Part shown: piece by piece, positions 8,535-15,641 of the stretch
Layout: each line of letters opens with the position of its first letter
Numbering within the stretch: the stretch's first letter is position 1
NCBI RefSeq assembly: GCF_014204755.1
Contig: NZ_JACHLZ010000001.1
Coordinates: forward strand, 1,984,001 to 2,048,000
Source: Brachybacterium aquaticum
Lineage (GTDB): Bacteria > Actinomycetota > Actinomycetes > Actinomycetales > Dermabacteraceae
DNA length: 64,000 nucleotides
Direction of reading: 5' to 3'
Program-made: the position numbers and the translations under genes
Notes under the pieces: generated by a model
Told to the model about the DNA's origin: nothing
Database searches by the model: none
The model's input: only the letters and a program-made list of their open reading frames with translations

Positions 8535-8990
8535 TCAGAGCTCCGCGAGCAGTTGCTCAACGATGAGATCGACGGTCTCGGGTCGGTCATGCCAGTACTC
8601 GCGCAGCTGCGGAGCCACGGACGTCTCCACCACCGCTCGATGCCAGGGGTCAAGCTCGCTGACTTCGGTCTCGGGAGTGAAGTACGAGTGGCCGATCCGG
8701 AACGATGCCCCAAGGCTCGGGTCGGCCGCGATCTGGTCGTTCATCGCAGCGATGCGGCGGGCGAGCTCGTCGATGTGCGACGCCGGAGCGGTGCGGAACT
8801 TGTCGCTCAGGTGCTTCTTCCAGGCGTCGTTGAAGCGGGGATCGAGCTCGAAGAACGCGAAGCGCCGGCGCAGCGCGAAGTCGACCAGCGCGAGGGAGCG
8901 GTCGGCGGTGTTCATCGTGCCGATGACGTAGAGGTTCTCCGGTAGATGGAACCGCTCCTCGGCGTCGTGCTTGTAAGTCAGCTCGAACCG
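8535..8990 (-). pseudogene. mcrB: McrB C-terminal fragment (5' end deleted)
   Basis: About 152 codons of a McrB-type AAA+ GTPase. The piece LPENLYVIGTMNTADRSLAL contains sensor 1 (GTMNTADRS) and is followed by ALRRRFAFFEL, both hallmark McrB motifs, and the natural C-terminus is present. Walker A, Walker B and the whole N-terminal DNA-binding part are missing. Upstream of about 8990 the sequence changes abruptly to the antisense of an IS3-type transposase end. The open frame continues to an ATG at 9053 only by chance, giving a chimeric N-terminus. It cannot bind GTP, so it is called a pseudogene. Confidence 0.85.
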
Positions 8991-8991
8991 C

Positions 8992-9186
8992 GGGCCCTGG
9001 AAGAACATCGACGACCTCGAGATCGCGACCGCGGAATACATCGACTGGTTCAATCACCGGCGACTTCACGGCGAGATCGGCATGATCCCGCCCGTCGAGC
9101 TCGAGGACACCTACCATCACAACCACCCCGCACCGGCACCCGCCGACACGGCACTTGCGAGCCTCTAACAAACCCGGGGCGATTCA
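8992..9186 (+). mobile_element. IS3-family remnant: transposase C-terminus and right end
   Basis: The plus strand reads GPWKNIDDLEIATAEYIDWF, then NHRRLHGEIGMIPPVELED, ending in a TAA at 9166-9168. This is the last part of the integrase core of IS3-family OrfB transposases, where YIDWFNHRRLHG precedes the end. About 18 nt beyond the stop lies AACCCGGGGCGATTCA (ending at 9186), which looks like an IS3-type right terminal repeat because such elements end in TCA. The left end, orfA and most of orfB are gone. The element abuts mcrB at its broken side, so an insertion followed by a deletion removed the front of mcrB together with the left part of the element. Confidence 0.75.
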
Positions 9187-9206
9187 GCCGCGGCCGACCG
9201 GGGGCG

Positions 9207-10442
9207 TCACCGCAGGCGCAGCGGGGCCGTGGCGAAGCCGCCGACGGGTGGCAGCTCACGGTCCCGCGGGCGACCGGGATCGGGCTCGATCGCGGCCGTC
9301 GCGTCGAGGACGGCGCGGGTCAGGGCCCGCAGCTCCAGGGTCGCCAGCGGGCGTCCGGGACACACGTGCTTCCCGATCCCCCAGACCAGGTTGTATGGGG
9401 CGTTGCCGTCCGGGTCGAACGCCTCCGGCTCAGCGAACATTTGCGGGTCACGGTTCGCGGAGACCCAGTTCAGGAAGACCCGGTCCCCGGCCGCGAACGC
9501 GCGCCCACCGACCGTGACGGGTTCGGTGGTGATGCGGCGGTTGGCCACGAACGGGTCATCGATCCGCAGGATCTCGTCGAGGATCGCGTTGAACTCTCGG
9601 TCGGAGACCTCGGAGCGCAGCCGGGCCTGCAGGTCGGGGTGGTCGGCGAGGTAGGTGAGCACCACCCCGGCACACAGCGCCATCGAGCCCAGGTCGCCGC
9701 CCGTCCAGTTGCGCAGGATCGAGACGATCTCCTCATCGGTGAGCTCGCGGCCGTCGACGTGGTCACGCACGAGCTCGGTGGTGACGTCGTCAGGCGCGTC
9801 GTCGCCGGCCCCGCGGCGAGCGTCGGTCAGCGACCGGATGATGGAGTCGAACCGCTGGGCGACCTCCGCGGTGCGCGCACGGTCCCGCGAACGCGTGGCG
9901 GCATGGTTGTCCGCCATCCACCGCAGCAGGTCGTCCTCGAGGTCCGCGGGCCACCCCAGCCAGGCGCTCTGCGCCCGCACCGCGAAACGGGCGCCGAGCT
10001 CGACGGCGTCGACCGGCCCGGGGATCTCGACCTGCCTCATCACACCGGCTGCGACGCCTTGCACCGAGGGTTCGAGAGCGGTCATCCGCTCCCGTGTGAA
10101 GTAACGGTCCACGAGGGCGCGGAAGGCGGTGTGCATGGAACCGTCGAGGCCGTTGGGGACCTGGAGGTGGCGGGAGACCGCATTGGCGAAGGTCTGGTGG
10201 TCGAGGGCGGCAGCGGTGACGTCGGCGTGCGAGAACAGCGTCCATGCGCCGCTTGCGCCACGGGCGACCGGACAGCGCGACCGCATCTCGTCGTAGGCGG
10301 CCACCGGGTCGCGACGGACCCGCGGGCCCCGCGGGTTCCAGTCTGGCGGGATGGGATCCGTGGCCGGCTGCGGTGCTGCGGCGCGGTCGCTGCTCGGGCG
10401 CGTGCTAGCTGTGATTTCGTCGGTCGGCACGTGTTCGGTCAT
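9207..10442 (-). CDS. Cytochrome P450 monooxygenase
   Basis: A 411-residue soluble bacterial class-I P450. The haem-thiolate loop WGIGKHVCPG holds the proximal Cys at residue 361; the K-helix ExxR is EILR; the I-helix reads WTGGDLGSM, where the usual conserved Thr of the (A/G)GxD/ET motif is replaced by Gly-Ser, so proton delivery may differ from standard hydroxylases. No ferredoxin or ferredoxin reductase gene is adjacent, so electron partners must be encoded elsewhere; fdxA at 31.3 kb is one conceivable donor. The gene stands alone between the IS remnant and tatB, and is probably part of the acquired island. Substrate cannot be predicted. Confidence 0.92.
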   Translation of the reverse strand: MTEHVPTDEITASTRPSSDRAAAPQPATDPIPPDWNPRGPRVRRDPVAAYDEMRSRCPVARGASGAWTLFSHADVTAAALDHQTFANAVSRHLQVPNGLDGSMHTAFRALVDRYFTRERMTALEPSVQGVAAGVMRQVEIPGPVDAVELGARFAVRAQSAWLGWPADLEDDLLRWMADNHAATRSRDRARTAEVAQRFDSIIRSLTDARRGAGDDAPDDVTTELVRDHVDGRELTDEEIVSILRNWTGGDLGSMALCAGVVLTYLADHPDLQARLRSEVSDREFNAILDEILRIDDPFVANRRITTEPVTVGGRAFAAGDRVFLNWVSANRDPQMFAEPEAFDPDGNAPYNLVWGIGKHVCPGRPLATLELRALTRAVLDATAAIEPDPGRPRDRELPPVGGFATAPLRLR

Positions 10443-10726
10443 GTATCCATCTTGTCATTCTGCTGTCGGGACAGCGGGAAGGTCTCGCTGGTAATGGACA
10501 CTCGCGGCGGTTGCTCGGGCACGGACATGGGAGGTCTTGCCCCAGCGTGGAGTCGTCCCTGTGCACGATCGGCTAACGGAACTTCAGCGACCAGAGCTCG
10601 TCGGCATCACCCCGCGGAAGCAGCCCGCTAAGAAGCATCGACAGAAGCCCGACAGTAATCGCCATAGCGCCCCTGAATTCCGCGCCGAGGTCGGCTCCCC
10701 ACCGCTCAACCCGCCCCGGGAACGCG
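10443..10726. other. Non-coding island edge with a possible gene scrap
   Basis: The stretch between the P450 start and the tatB terminator has no credible complete gene. The minus strand carries a 30-codon open piece ending at 10573 with hydrophobic sequence (MAITVGLLSMLLSGLL) that could be the tail of a lost membrane protein. The composition is mixed and no inverted or direct repeats are obvious. The right boundary of the island is most likely inside this stretch. Confidence 0.35.
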
Positions 10727-10752
10727 AAGGAGGCGCCCCCGTGGGGACGCCT
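10727..10752 (-). terminator. Hairpin terminator after tatB
   Basis: GGAGGCGCCCC and GGGGACGCCTCC form an 11-bp stem with one mismatch or bulge and a GT tip. It lies about 50 nt beyond the tatB stop in the direction of tatB transcription. Confidence 0.6.
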
Positions 10753-10802
10753 CCGGTGAGGTGTGCAACGGCAGGAACAGGTCCTACCTGCGAGCCGAGG
10801 GC

Positions 10803-11225
10803 TCAGGTGGCCTCGTCGTCGAACGGGGCGCGCTTCGGGCCGTCGTTCTTCGCGGAGGAGCCGGAGCGCTTCTTGGTGCCCTTGGCCGCGGCGGCGGTGC
10901 CTGCGGCGCCGGCACCGGCGGCGATCGACATGGACTCCTTGCTGGGCAGGAGCTCGTCGAGATCGGTCTCGCCCCAGGCCTCGCGGATGATGCGGCGGGG
11001 GTCGTACTGGCGCGGGTCGTACTTCTTGAGGTCCTCGATGGCGATGCCCATCTCGTCCTCGACGGTGCTGCGGGACTCGTCCACCCAGCGCCGCGCCTGG
11101 CGCACCCACTGCATGAGCTGCCGGGTGACCTCCGGGAGCCGCTGCGGGCCCACGACCACCAGGAACACGATGAGCAGGACGACGACCTCCCACCCACCGA
11201 GGCCCATGAATCCGGTGCCGCCCAT
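10803..11225 (-). CDS. tatB: Sec-independent protein translocase TatB
   Basis: A 140-residue TatB/TatA-type protein: a single N-terminal membrane helix (WEVVVLLIVFLVVVGPQRLP), the glycine/proline hinge, an amphipathic helix (QLMQWVRQARRWVDE) and a polar Ala/Lys/Ser tail. TatB receives twin-arginine signal peptides together with TatC; tatA and tatC are not in the window, as is usual in actinobacteria where tatB sits alone near mrp. The ATG at 11225 places the helix at residues 9-30. In many relatives a sigma factor gene precedes tatB and the methyltransferase next door; here the 165-nt divergent gap contains none. Confidence 0.88.
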   Translation of the reverse strand: MGGTGFMGLGGWEVVVLLIVFLVVVGPQRLPEVTRQLMQWVRQARRWVDESRSTVEDEMGIAIEDLKKYDPRQYDPRRIIREAWGETDLDELLPSKESMSIAAGAGAAGTAAAAKGTKKRSGSSAKNDGPKRAPFDDEAT

Positions 11226-11390
11226 TGTCCACCTGTACGTCTCGAGGTCCGCTGATGCGGGCCCATTATTGCATCGCGGCCCCGTGCGGCGGCTCACAGA
11301 CTGCTGTGGGTCCTCCGGGAGCGGCCCGGCGCAGGCGGGCCCTGCCGTAGGATCGGCCCGATCACACCGGTGCGCGGGAAGGACGTGGAG

Positions 11391-12053
11391 ATGTCGTCGG
11401 GAAAGGTGGCCGGCTGGGCCCACGGCGAGGAGTTCGTCGACGAGTCGACCCTCTTCGCGGACGACGGCGTCCTCGCCCGGGCGCGCGAGCGCGGTAGCGA
11501 GCTCGGCGCGACGCCGGTGCTGCCCGGTGCCGGGGCGCTCATGCGGGTGCTCGCCGCGGCCGTGCAGGCACGCTCCGCGGTGGAGATCGGCACCGGCAGC
11601 GGCGTCGGTTCCCTGTACCTCCTGGCCGGCATGCACCCGGACGGGGTGCTGACCACCATCGACCCCGAGGTCGAGAACCAGCGCGCCGCCCGCGAGGCCT
11701 TCGCCGAGGCGCGGATCCGCGCGCCGCGCGTGCGGACCATCGCCGGCCGGCCCCGCGACGTCGTCGGCCGACTCACCGACCACGCCTACGACCTGGTGAG
11801 CTTCCCGGCCCACGACCCCCACGCCCTGGACCTGCTCGAGCACGCGCGGCGCCTGCTGCGCCCGGGCGGCGTGCTGGTCATCCCCCACGCCCTCTTCCAC
11901 GACCGCGTCGCGGACCCGACCGCGCGCGATGCGACCACGCAGGCCGTGCGGGCGCTGCTGCGCGCCGTCTCCGACGCCGACGACCTCGTGCCCGCCCTCA
12001 CCGGCAGCGGCGACGGGGTGCTCGCCGCGGTGCTCCGCCCCGCTCGGTCCTGA
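11391..12053 (+). CDS. O-methyltransferase-like SAM-dependent methyltransferase
   Basis: A 220-residue class-I SAM-dependent methyltransferase. Motif I is VEIGTGSGVGSLYLL and the acidic end of strand 2 is LTTIDPEVENQ; the order resembles the catechol O-methyltransferase family (Methyltransf_3). The usual metal-binding Asp of that family (YD.v..D) appears as YDLVSFPAHDP, so the catalytic site is not textbook. The ATG at 11391 follows GGAAGGAcgtggag. It is transcribed divergently from tatB, a pairing conserved in actinobacteria. Substrate unknown. Confidence 0.8.
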   Translation: MSSGKVAGWAHGEEFVDESTLFADDGVLARARERGSELGATPVLPGAGALMRVLAAAVQARSAVEIGTGSGVGSLYLLAGMHPDGVLTTIDPEVENQRAAREAFAEARIRAPRVRTIAGRPRDVVGRLTDHAYDLVSFPAHDPHALDLLEHARRLLRPGGVLVIPHALFHDRVADPTARDATTQAVRALLRAVSDADDLVPALTGSGDGVLAAVLRPARS

Positions 12054-12141
12054 ACGCGCACCTCGACACAACACAGCTCTGAACGCGGCGCCGGGCTGAG
12101 CATGGCCGGCCTGCACACCACTCCCCAGCTCCCGGGCATGC

Positions 12142-12178
12142 CTCCGGCCCCGCACCCTTGGCGGGTGCGGGGCCGGAG
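12142..12178. terminator. Strong bidirectional terminator
   Basis: A perfect 16-bp stem (CTCCGGCCCCGCACCC, 12142-12157, with 12163-12178) and 5-nt loop separates the convergent methyltransferase and DUF3117 genes. Confidence 0.8.
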
Positions 12179-12195
12179 CGGCGACGAAGCGGGTG

Positions 12196-12363
12196 CTACT
12201 TGATGACGCCCTCGAGGGCGTCTCGCAGCTCCACGGCCTCCGAAGCGGCGATCTCGACGACCAGGCGGCCGCCCCCCTCGAGCGGGACCCGCATGATGAT
12301 GCTGCGCCCCTCCTCCACGACCTCGAGCGGACCGTCCCCGGTGCGCGGCTTCATAGCAGCCAT
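12196..12363 (-). CDS. DUF3117 small protein
   Basis: A 55-residue protein (MAAMKPRTGDGPLEVVEEGR at the N-terminus, ending in LRDALEGVIK) that matches the nearly invariant actinobacterial DUF3117 family in length and sequence pattern. The ribosome-binding site AAGGAGG lies 6 nt before the ATG, one of the best in the window, which suggests strong expression. Function is unknown; in the family it is an abundant small protein with a beta-strand core and a C-terminal helix. It is monocistronic or the last gene of the run beginning at dapE. Confidence 0.9.
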   Translation of the reverse strand: MAAMKPRTGDGPLEVVEEGRSIIMRVPLEGGGRLVVEIAASEAVELRDALEGVIK

Positions 12364-12442
12364 GGAATGCCTCCTTGATGGTGTCGCTGCCCCTGAGTGG
12401 CTCCCCCGGACGGGGCCTCGGACAGCGCGCGTGCGGTGTCCA

Positions 12443-12616
12443 TTATCTCAGGTCCCGGGACCTGCTGGCACGCCGGGCGCGTCGGCGGGGCCGACGGGGC
12501 CTCTCGGGCAGTCCGATCCCGGCGCCGAACCGGCCGGTCGCGACCCCCACCATCGCCACCGCCACGACGAGCGCGGCGAGCAGCAGCAGGACCACCATCG
12601 GCGAGACGGCGCTCAT
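12443..12616 (-). CDS. Small single-pass membrane protein
   Basis: A 57-residue protein: MSAVSPMVVLLLLAALVVAV gives one membrane helix (about residues 7-28), followed by a very basic tail (RPRRPRRRARRASRSR). The ATG overlaps the stop of the LOG-family gene by 4 nt (ATGA), which supports real, coupled translation. In related genomes a small membrane or DivIVA-like protein often sits at this place. Function unknown. Confidence 0.65.
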   Translation of the reverse strand: MSAVSPMVVLLLLAALVVAVAMVGVATGRFGAGIGLPERPRRPRRRARRASRSRDLR

Positions 12617-13428
12617 GGACGCAGGGCCGTCTCCTCGTCGGCCGCGCCCACGCCGAGCGCCGCGCCGTCGGCCGCCTGCTCCTCGGCCTCCTCGCTGCGC
12701 ATCGCCTCGCGCAGCGCGGCGAGGGCCTCCTCGGCGCTGTCCACGACGCGGACCAGGTCGAGGTCGGAGGCGTTGACCATGCCGCGCGCCACGGCGGCGG
12801 AGCGCATCCAGTCCAGCAGCCCCTGCCAGTAGTCGCGGCCCACGAGGATCACGGGGAACAGGTCGATCTTGTGGGTCTGCATGAGGCACAGCGCCTCGAA
12901 CAGCTCGTCGAAGGTGCCGAAGCCGCCGGGCATGACCACGAAGCCGCTGGAGTACTTCACGAACATGGTCTTGCGGGCGAAGAAGTAGCGGAAGTCGACG
13001 CCGAGGTCGACGTAGGGGTTCATGCCCTGCTCGTGCGGCAGCTCGATGCCGAGGCCCACGGACACGCCGCCGGCCTCCTGGGCGCCGCGGTTGCCGGCCT
13101 CCATGATCCCCGGGCCGCCGCCGGTGATCACCGCGTACCCGGCGCGGGCGATGCCGGCGGCGATCTCGCGGGCGCACTGGTAGTCGGGGTCGGTCTCGGG
13201 CAGGCGGGCGGAGCCGAAGATGGAGATGGCCGGGCCGAGCTCGGCCAGGGCCCCGAAGCCCTCGACGAACTCCGACTGGATGCGCAGCACCCGCCACGGG
13301 TCCGAGTGCACCCACGCGCCGGTGCCGGCCCCCTCCAGGAGGCGCTGGTCTGTGGTGCGGTCGGGGCGGAGGGCCCCGCGCAGCGTGACAGGTCCCTTGC
13401 GGTGGTGCTCGCGTTCCTCTGGCGTCAT
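12613..13428 (-). CDS. LOG-family (TIGR00730) Rossmann-fold protein
   Basis: A 271-residue member of the TIGR00730/LOG family, whose characterised members are nucleotide 5'-monophosphate phosphoribohydrolases (cytokinin riboside 5'-monophosphate phosphoribohydrolase LOG and PpnN-like enzymes). Hallmarks are the Rossmann start AISIFGSARL, VITGGGPGIMEAGNRGA and the catalytic PGGxGTxxE as MPGGFGTFDELFE. The N-terminal 60 residues and Glu-rich tail are actinobacterial additions. Start is ATG 13428. It lies 77 nt after dapE in the same direction and probably shares its transcript, a neighbourhood (dapE-LOG) common in actinobacteria. Confidence 0.9.
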   Translation of the reverse strand: MTPEEREHHRKGPVTLRGALRPDRTTDQRLLEGAGTGAWVHSDPWRVLRIQSEFVEGFGALAELGPAISIFGSARLPETDPDYQCAREIAAGIARAGYAVITGGGPGIMEAGNRGAQEAGGVSVGLGIELPHEQGMNPYVDLGVDFRYFFARKTMFVKYSSGFVVMPGGFGTFDELFEALCLMQTHKIDLFPVILVGRDYWQGLLDWMRSAAVARGMVNASDLDLVRVVDSAEEALAALREAMRSEEAEEQAADGAALGVGAADEETALRP

Positions 13429-13505
13429 GGGGCAGATCGTAACGGCCCCGGGTGACGGCTCAGGTGAACACCGGTGATCGCAGCCTTCGCGGGCGCTCCC
13501 CCGGC

Positions 13506-14609
13506 TCAGGCGGTGAGGAAGCGGCGCAGCCCTTCGAGCGCGGTCCGCAGGTCCGCGAGCGGCACGTGCTCGTCGTCGGTGTGGGCGAGCAGCGGGTCGC
13601 CGGGGCCGAAGTTCACCGCCGGGGTGCCGAGCGCGGAGAAGCGGGCCACGTCGGTCCAGCCCTGCTTCGCGGCGACGGTGACCTCGTCCCCGAGCGCGGC
13701 GAGGAACTCGCGGGCAGCGGGGGTGTCCAGGCCCGGCAGTGCGCCGGGCGCGGAGTCGGTCACCTCGATCTCGAGGTCGAGGCCCGCGAGCACCTCGCGC
13801 ACGTGCGCCTCGGCCTGCGCCTCGGTGGTGTCCGGGGCGAAGCGGTAGTTCAGGGTGGCGCTCGCGCGGTCGGGGATCACGTTGCCGGCGATGCCGCCGG
13901 AGATCGCGACGGCGTTGAAGCACTCGCGGTACTCGAGCCCGTCGATCACGGCGCGGCGCGCCTCGTAGGCGGAAAGGCGCTCGAGCACCGGGGCGAGGTG
14001 GTGGATCGCGTTGTCCCCCACCCAGTCGCGGGCGGAGTGGGCGGCGATGCCGCGGGCGGTGACCTCGAGCTTCATGGTGCCCTTGCAACCGCCCTCGACC
14101 CCGGCGGAGGTGGGCTCGCCGAGGATCGCGAAGTCGGCCTCGAGCAGCTCGGGCCGCTCGGCGGCGAGGCGGGTGAGGGAGTTGTCCGCCGCGGCGACCT
14201 CCTCGTGGTCGTAGAAGATCCAGGTGAGGTCCATGGGGGCGGCGTCGGCCTCGACGGCGAGCTTGAGCAGCACGGCGACCCCGCCCTTCATGTCACAGGT
14301 GCCGCGGCCCACGAGCTCCTCGCGGCCCTCGTGGGTGCGGCGGGAGGAGGGGAGGTTGTCGGCGACGGGGACGGTGTCGAGGTGGCCGGCGAGCAGCACC
14401 CGGCGGTCCAGGCCGCGCGCGGTGCGGGCGATGACGGTGTCGCCGTCGCGCAGCACCTCCAGGTGCGGGGCGTGCGCGCGCAGGGTCTGCTCGACCGCGT
14501 CCGCGAGCGCCCTCTCGTTCCCGGAGACCGATTCGATGTCGACGATCGCGGCGGTGAGGTCGACGATGTCGGCCGACGGGTCCAGGGCGGGCGCAGCGTG
14601 GGAGGTCAT
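13506..14609 (-). CDS. dapE: Succinyl-diaminopimelate desuccinylase
   Basis: A 367-residue M20-family dinuclear zinc hydrolase that removes succinate from N-succinyl-LL-2,6-diaminopimelate in lysine and peptidoglycan precursor synthesis. Visible ligands and catalytic residues: His and Asp in LLAGHLDTVPV, Asp in GRGTCDMKGG, the Glu pair in FYDHEEVAA and GEPTSAGVEGGCKGT; the closing zinc His is in LLAHTDDEHV. Two in-frame ATGs three codons apart (14618 and 14609) are possible; neither has a strong Shine-Dalgarno sequence. The other succinylase-branch genes dapD (23.1 kb) and dapC (31.2 kb) are also in the window. Confidence 0.92.
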   Translation of the reverse strand: MTSHAAPALDPSADIVDLTAAIVDIESVSGNERALADAVEQTLRAHAPHLEVLRDGDTVIARTARGLDRRVLLAGHLDTVPVADNLPSSRRTHEGREELVGRGTCDMKGGVAVLLKLAVEADAAPMDLTWIFYDHEEVAAADNSLTRLAAERPELLEADFAILGEPTSAGVEGGCKGTMKLEVTARGIAAHSARDWVGDNAIHHLAPVLERLSAYEARRAVIDGLEYRECFNAVAISGGIAGNVIPDRASATLNYRFAPDTTEAQAEAHVREVLAGLDLEIEVTDSAPGALPGLDTPAAREFLAALGDEVTVAAKQGWTDVARFSALGTPAVNFGPGDPLLAHTDDEHVPLADLRTALEGLRRFLTA

Positions 14610-14762
14610 GCCCGCCATCGTGCCACGACGGGGCGGGCGGTGCGGGAACCGGCCGACGGGGCATGGCAGGATCGTCAGGACCTCCGGGGCGGCGCAGGCC
14701 TCTGCGCGAGGACCGGGGCGACCCCCGGACCATGCGAGCCCCGGACCGTTCGAGCCCAGATC

Positions 14763-15617
14763 ATGCCCACGCACGAGCACGAGGACCAGGACGACGACAC
14801 GATGACCATGCCGCACGAGGACGATCCGACCGCACGGGCGCGCCGCGACGGCGAGACACTCGCCGCCACGCTCACCGAGGAGCAGCGCCGACGCGCCGCC
14901 GGCACAGCGGACCGCACGATCGCCGCGGACCGGCTCGCCGAGGAGCGGCTCGCGGTGCTGCAGGCAGGGCCGGAGCCGAGCGAGGAGGAGTACGCCTCCG
15001 CGCTCGCGGTCCTGGAGACCCATGCCACCCACCGCCGCTGGGACAGCATCACGCAGGGAGCGGAGTGCGGGGTCATCGCCATCGGCACCGTGTTCCTCGT
15101 CGCGGGCGGGCTCGGTCTGCTGCTGAGCTCGGACATCCTGCTCGGTGTCGGGGCGATCGCGCTGGTGGTCGCCACCTTCCTCCTCGGTGTGCAGTCCCTC
15201 GCCGGACGGCGCTCCCTCGCGTCGGCGCGCGAGGCGCTCGTGGACTGGGCGAGCGATCGCCCCGGGCAGTTCGCGCGCGGACTGCCCGTCGCCGGCATCC
15301 CCGCCACCGGCTCCGACGGACGCCTCGGCCTGCCCGTCGTGCTCGGGGCGACCCTCGGGCTCCTCGTGACGGCAATCGGGGTCGGGCTCGTGCTGGACGG
15401 CGGGAGCGCGGTGACCCTCGTGGTCGGCGGGGTCGTGCTCCTGGGCACGCTCGCTCTCCTTCTCGCGCGCCGACGGGCCGGCCGACGGGATCAGGCCCTC
15501 GCCTCCGCCCTGGAATGGCTGCCGACGTCGCTGAGCGATGAGGACGAAGACGACCCGGACGGTGAGGACGGGAACGTCGAAGACGGCGGGGAGGACGGAC
15601 AGGACGCGCCCCGATGA
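14763..15617 (+). CDS. Four-helix membrane protein, paralogue of the 20855-21739 gene
   Basis: A 284-residue protein of unknown function. A charged N-terminal half (residues 1-95, rich in Glu/Asp/Arg, probably helical) precedes two pairs of membrane helices (about 100-145 and 195-240), then an acidic tail made mostly of Asp, Glu and Gly. Between the helix pairs it has LVDWASDRPGQFARGLPVAG. The same arrangement and motif (LLDWAVSRPGQLGRGLPV) occur in the protein at 20855, so the two are paralogues on either side of the oxidase/symporter operon. Start ATG 14763 (MPTHEHEDQDDD) is a choice among several; ATG 14802 is also possible. Confidence 0.65.
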   Translation: MPTHEHEDQDDDTMTMPHEDDPTARARRDGETLAATLTEEQRRRAAGTADRTIAADRLAEERLAVLQAGPEPSEEEYASALAVLETHATHRRWDSITQGAECGVIAIGTVFLVAGGLGLLLSSDILLGVGAIALVVATFLLGVQSLAGRRSLASAREALVDWASDRPGQFARGLPVAGIPATGSDGRLGLPVVLGATLGLLVTAIGVGLVLDGGSAVTLVVGGVVLLGTLALLLARRRAGRRDQALASALEWLPTSLSDEDEDDPDGEDGNVEDGGEDGQDAPR

Positions 15618-15641
15618 GCAGGCCGGCTCTGCCGGCCGACC

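Noticed and set aside
8991-9053. N-terminus MNQSMYSAVA for the McrB fragment
   Set aside because: These codons are the antisense of the IS3 transposase end and not McrB sequence.
6937-10752. A complete, active McrBC system
   Set aside because: McrB lacks its Walker motifs and N-terminal domain, so the system cannot be functional as read.
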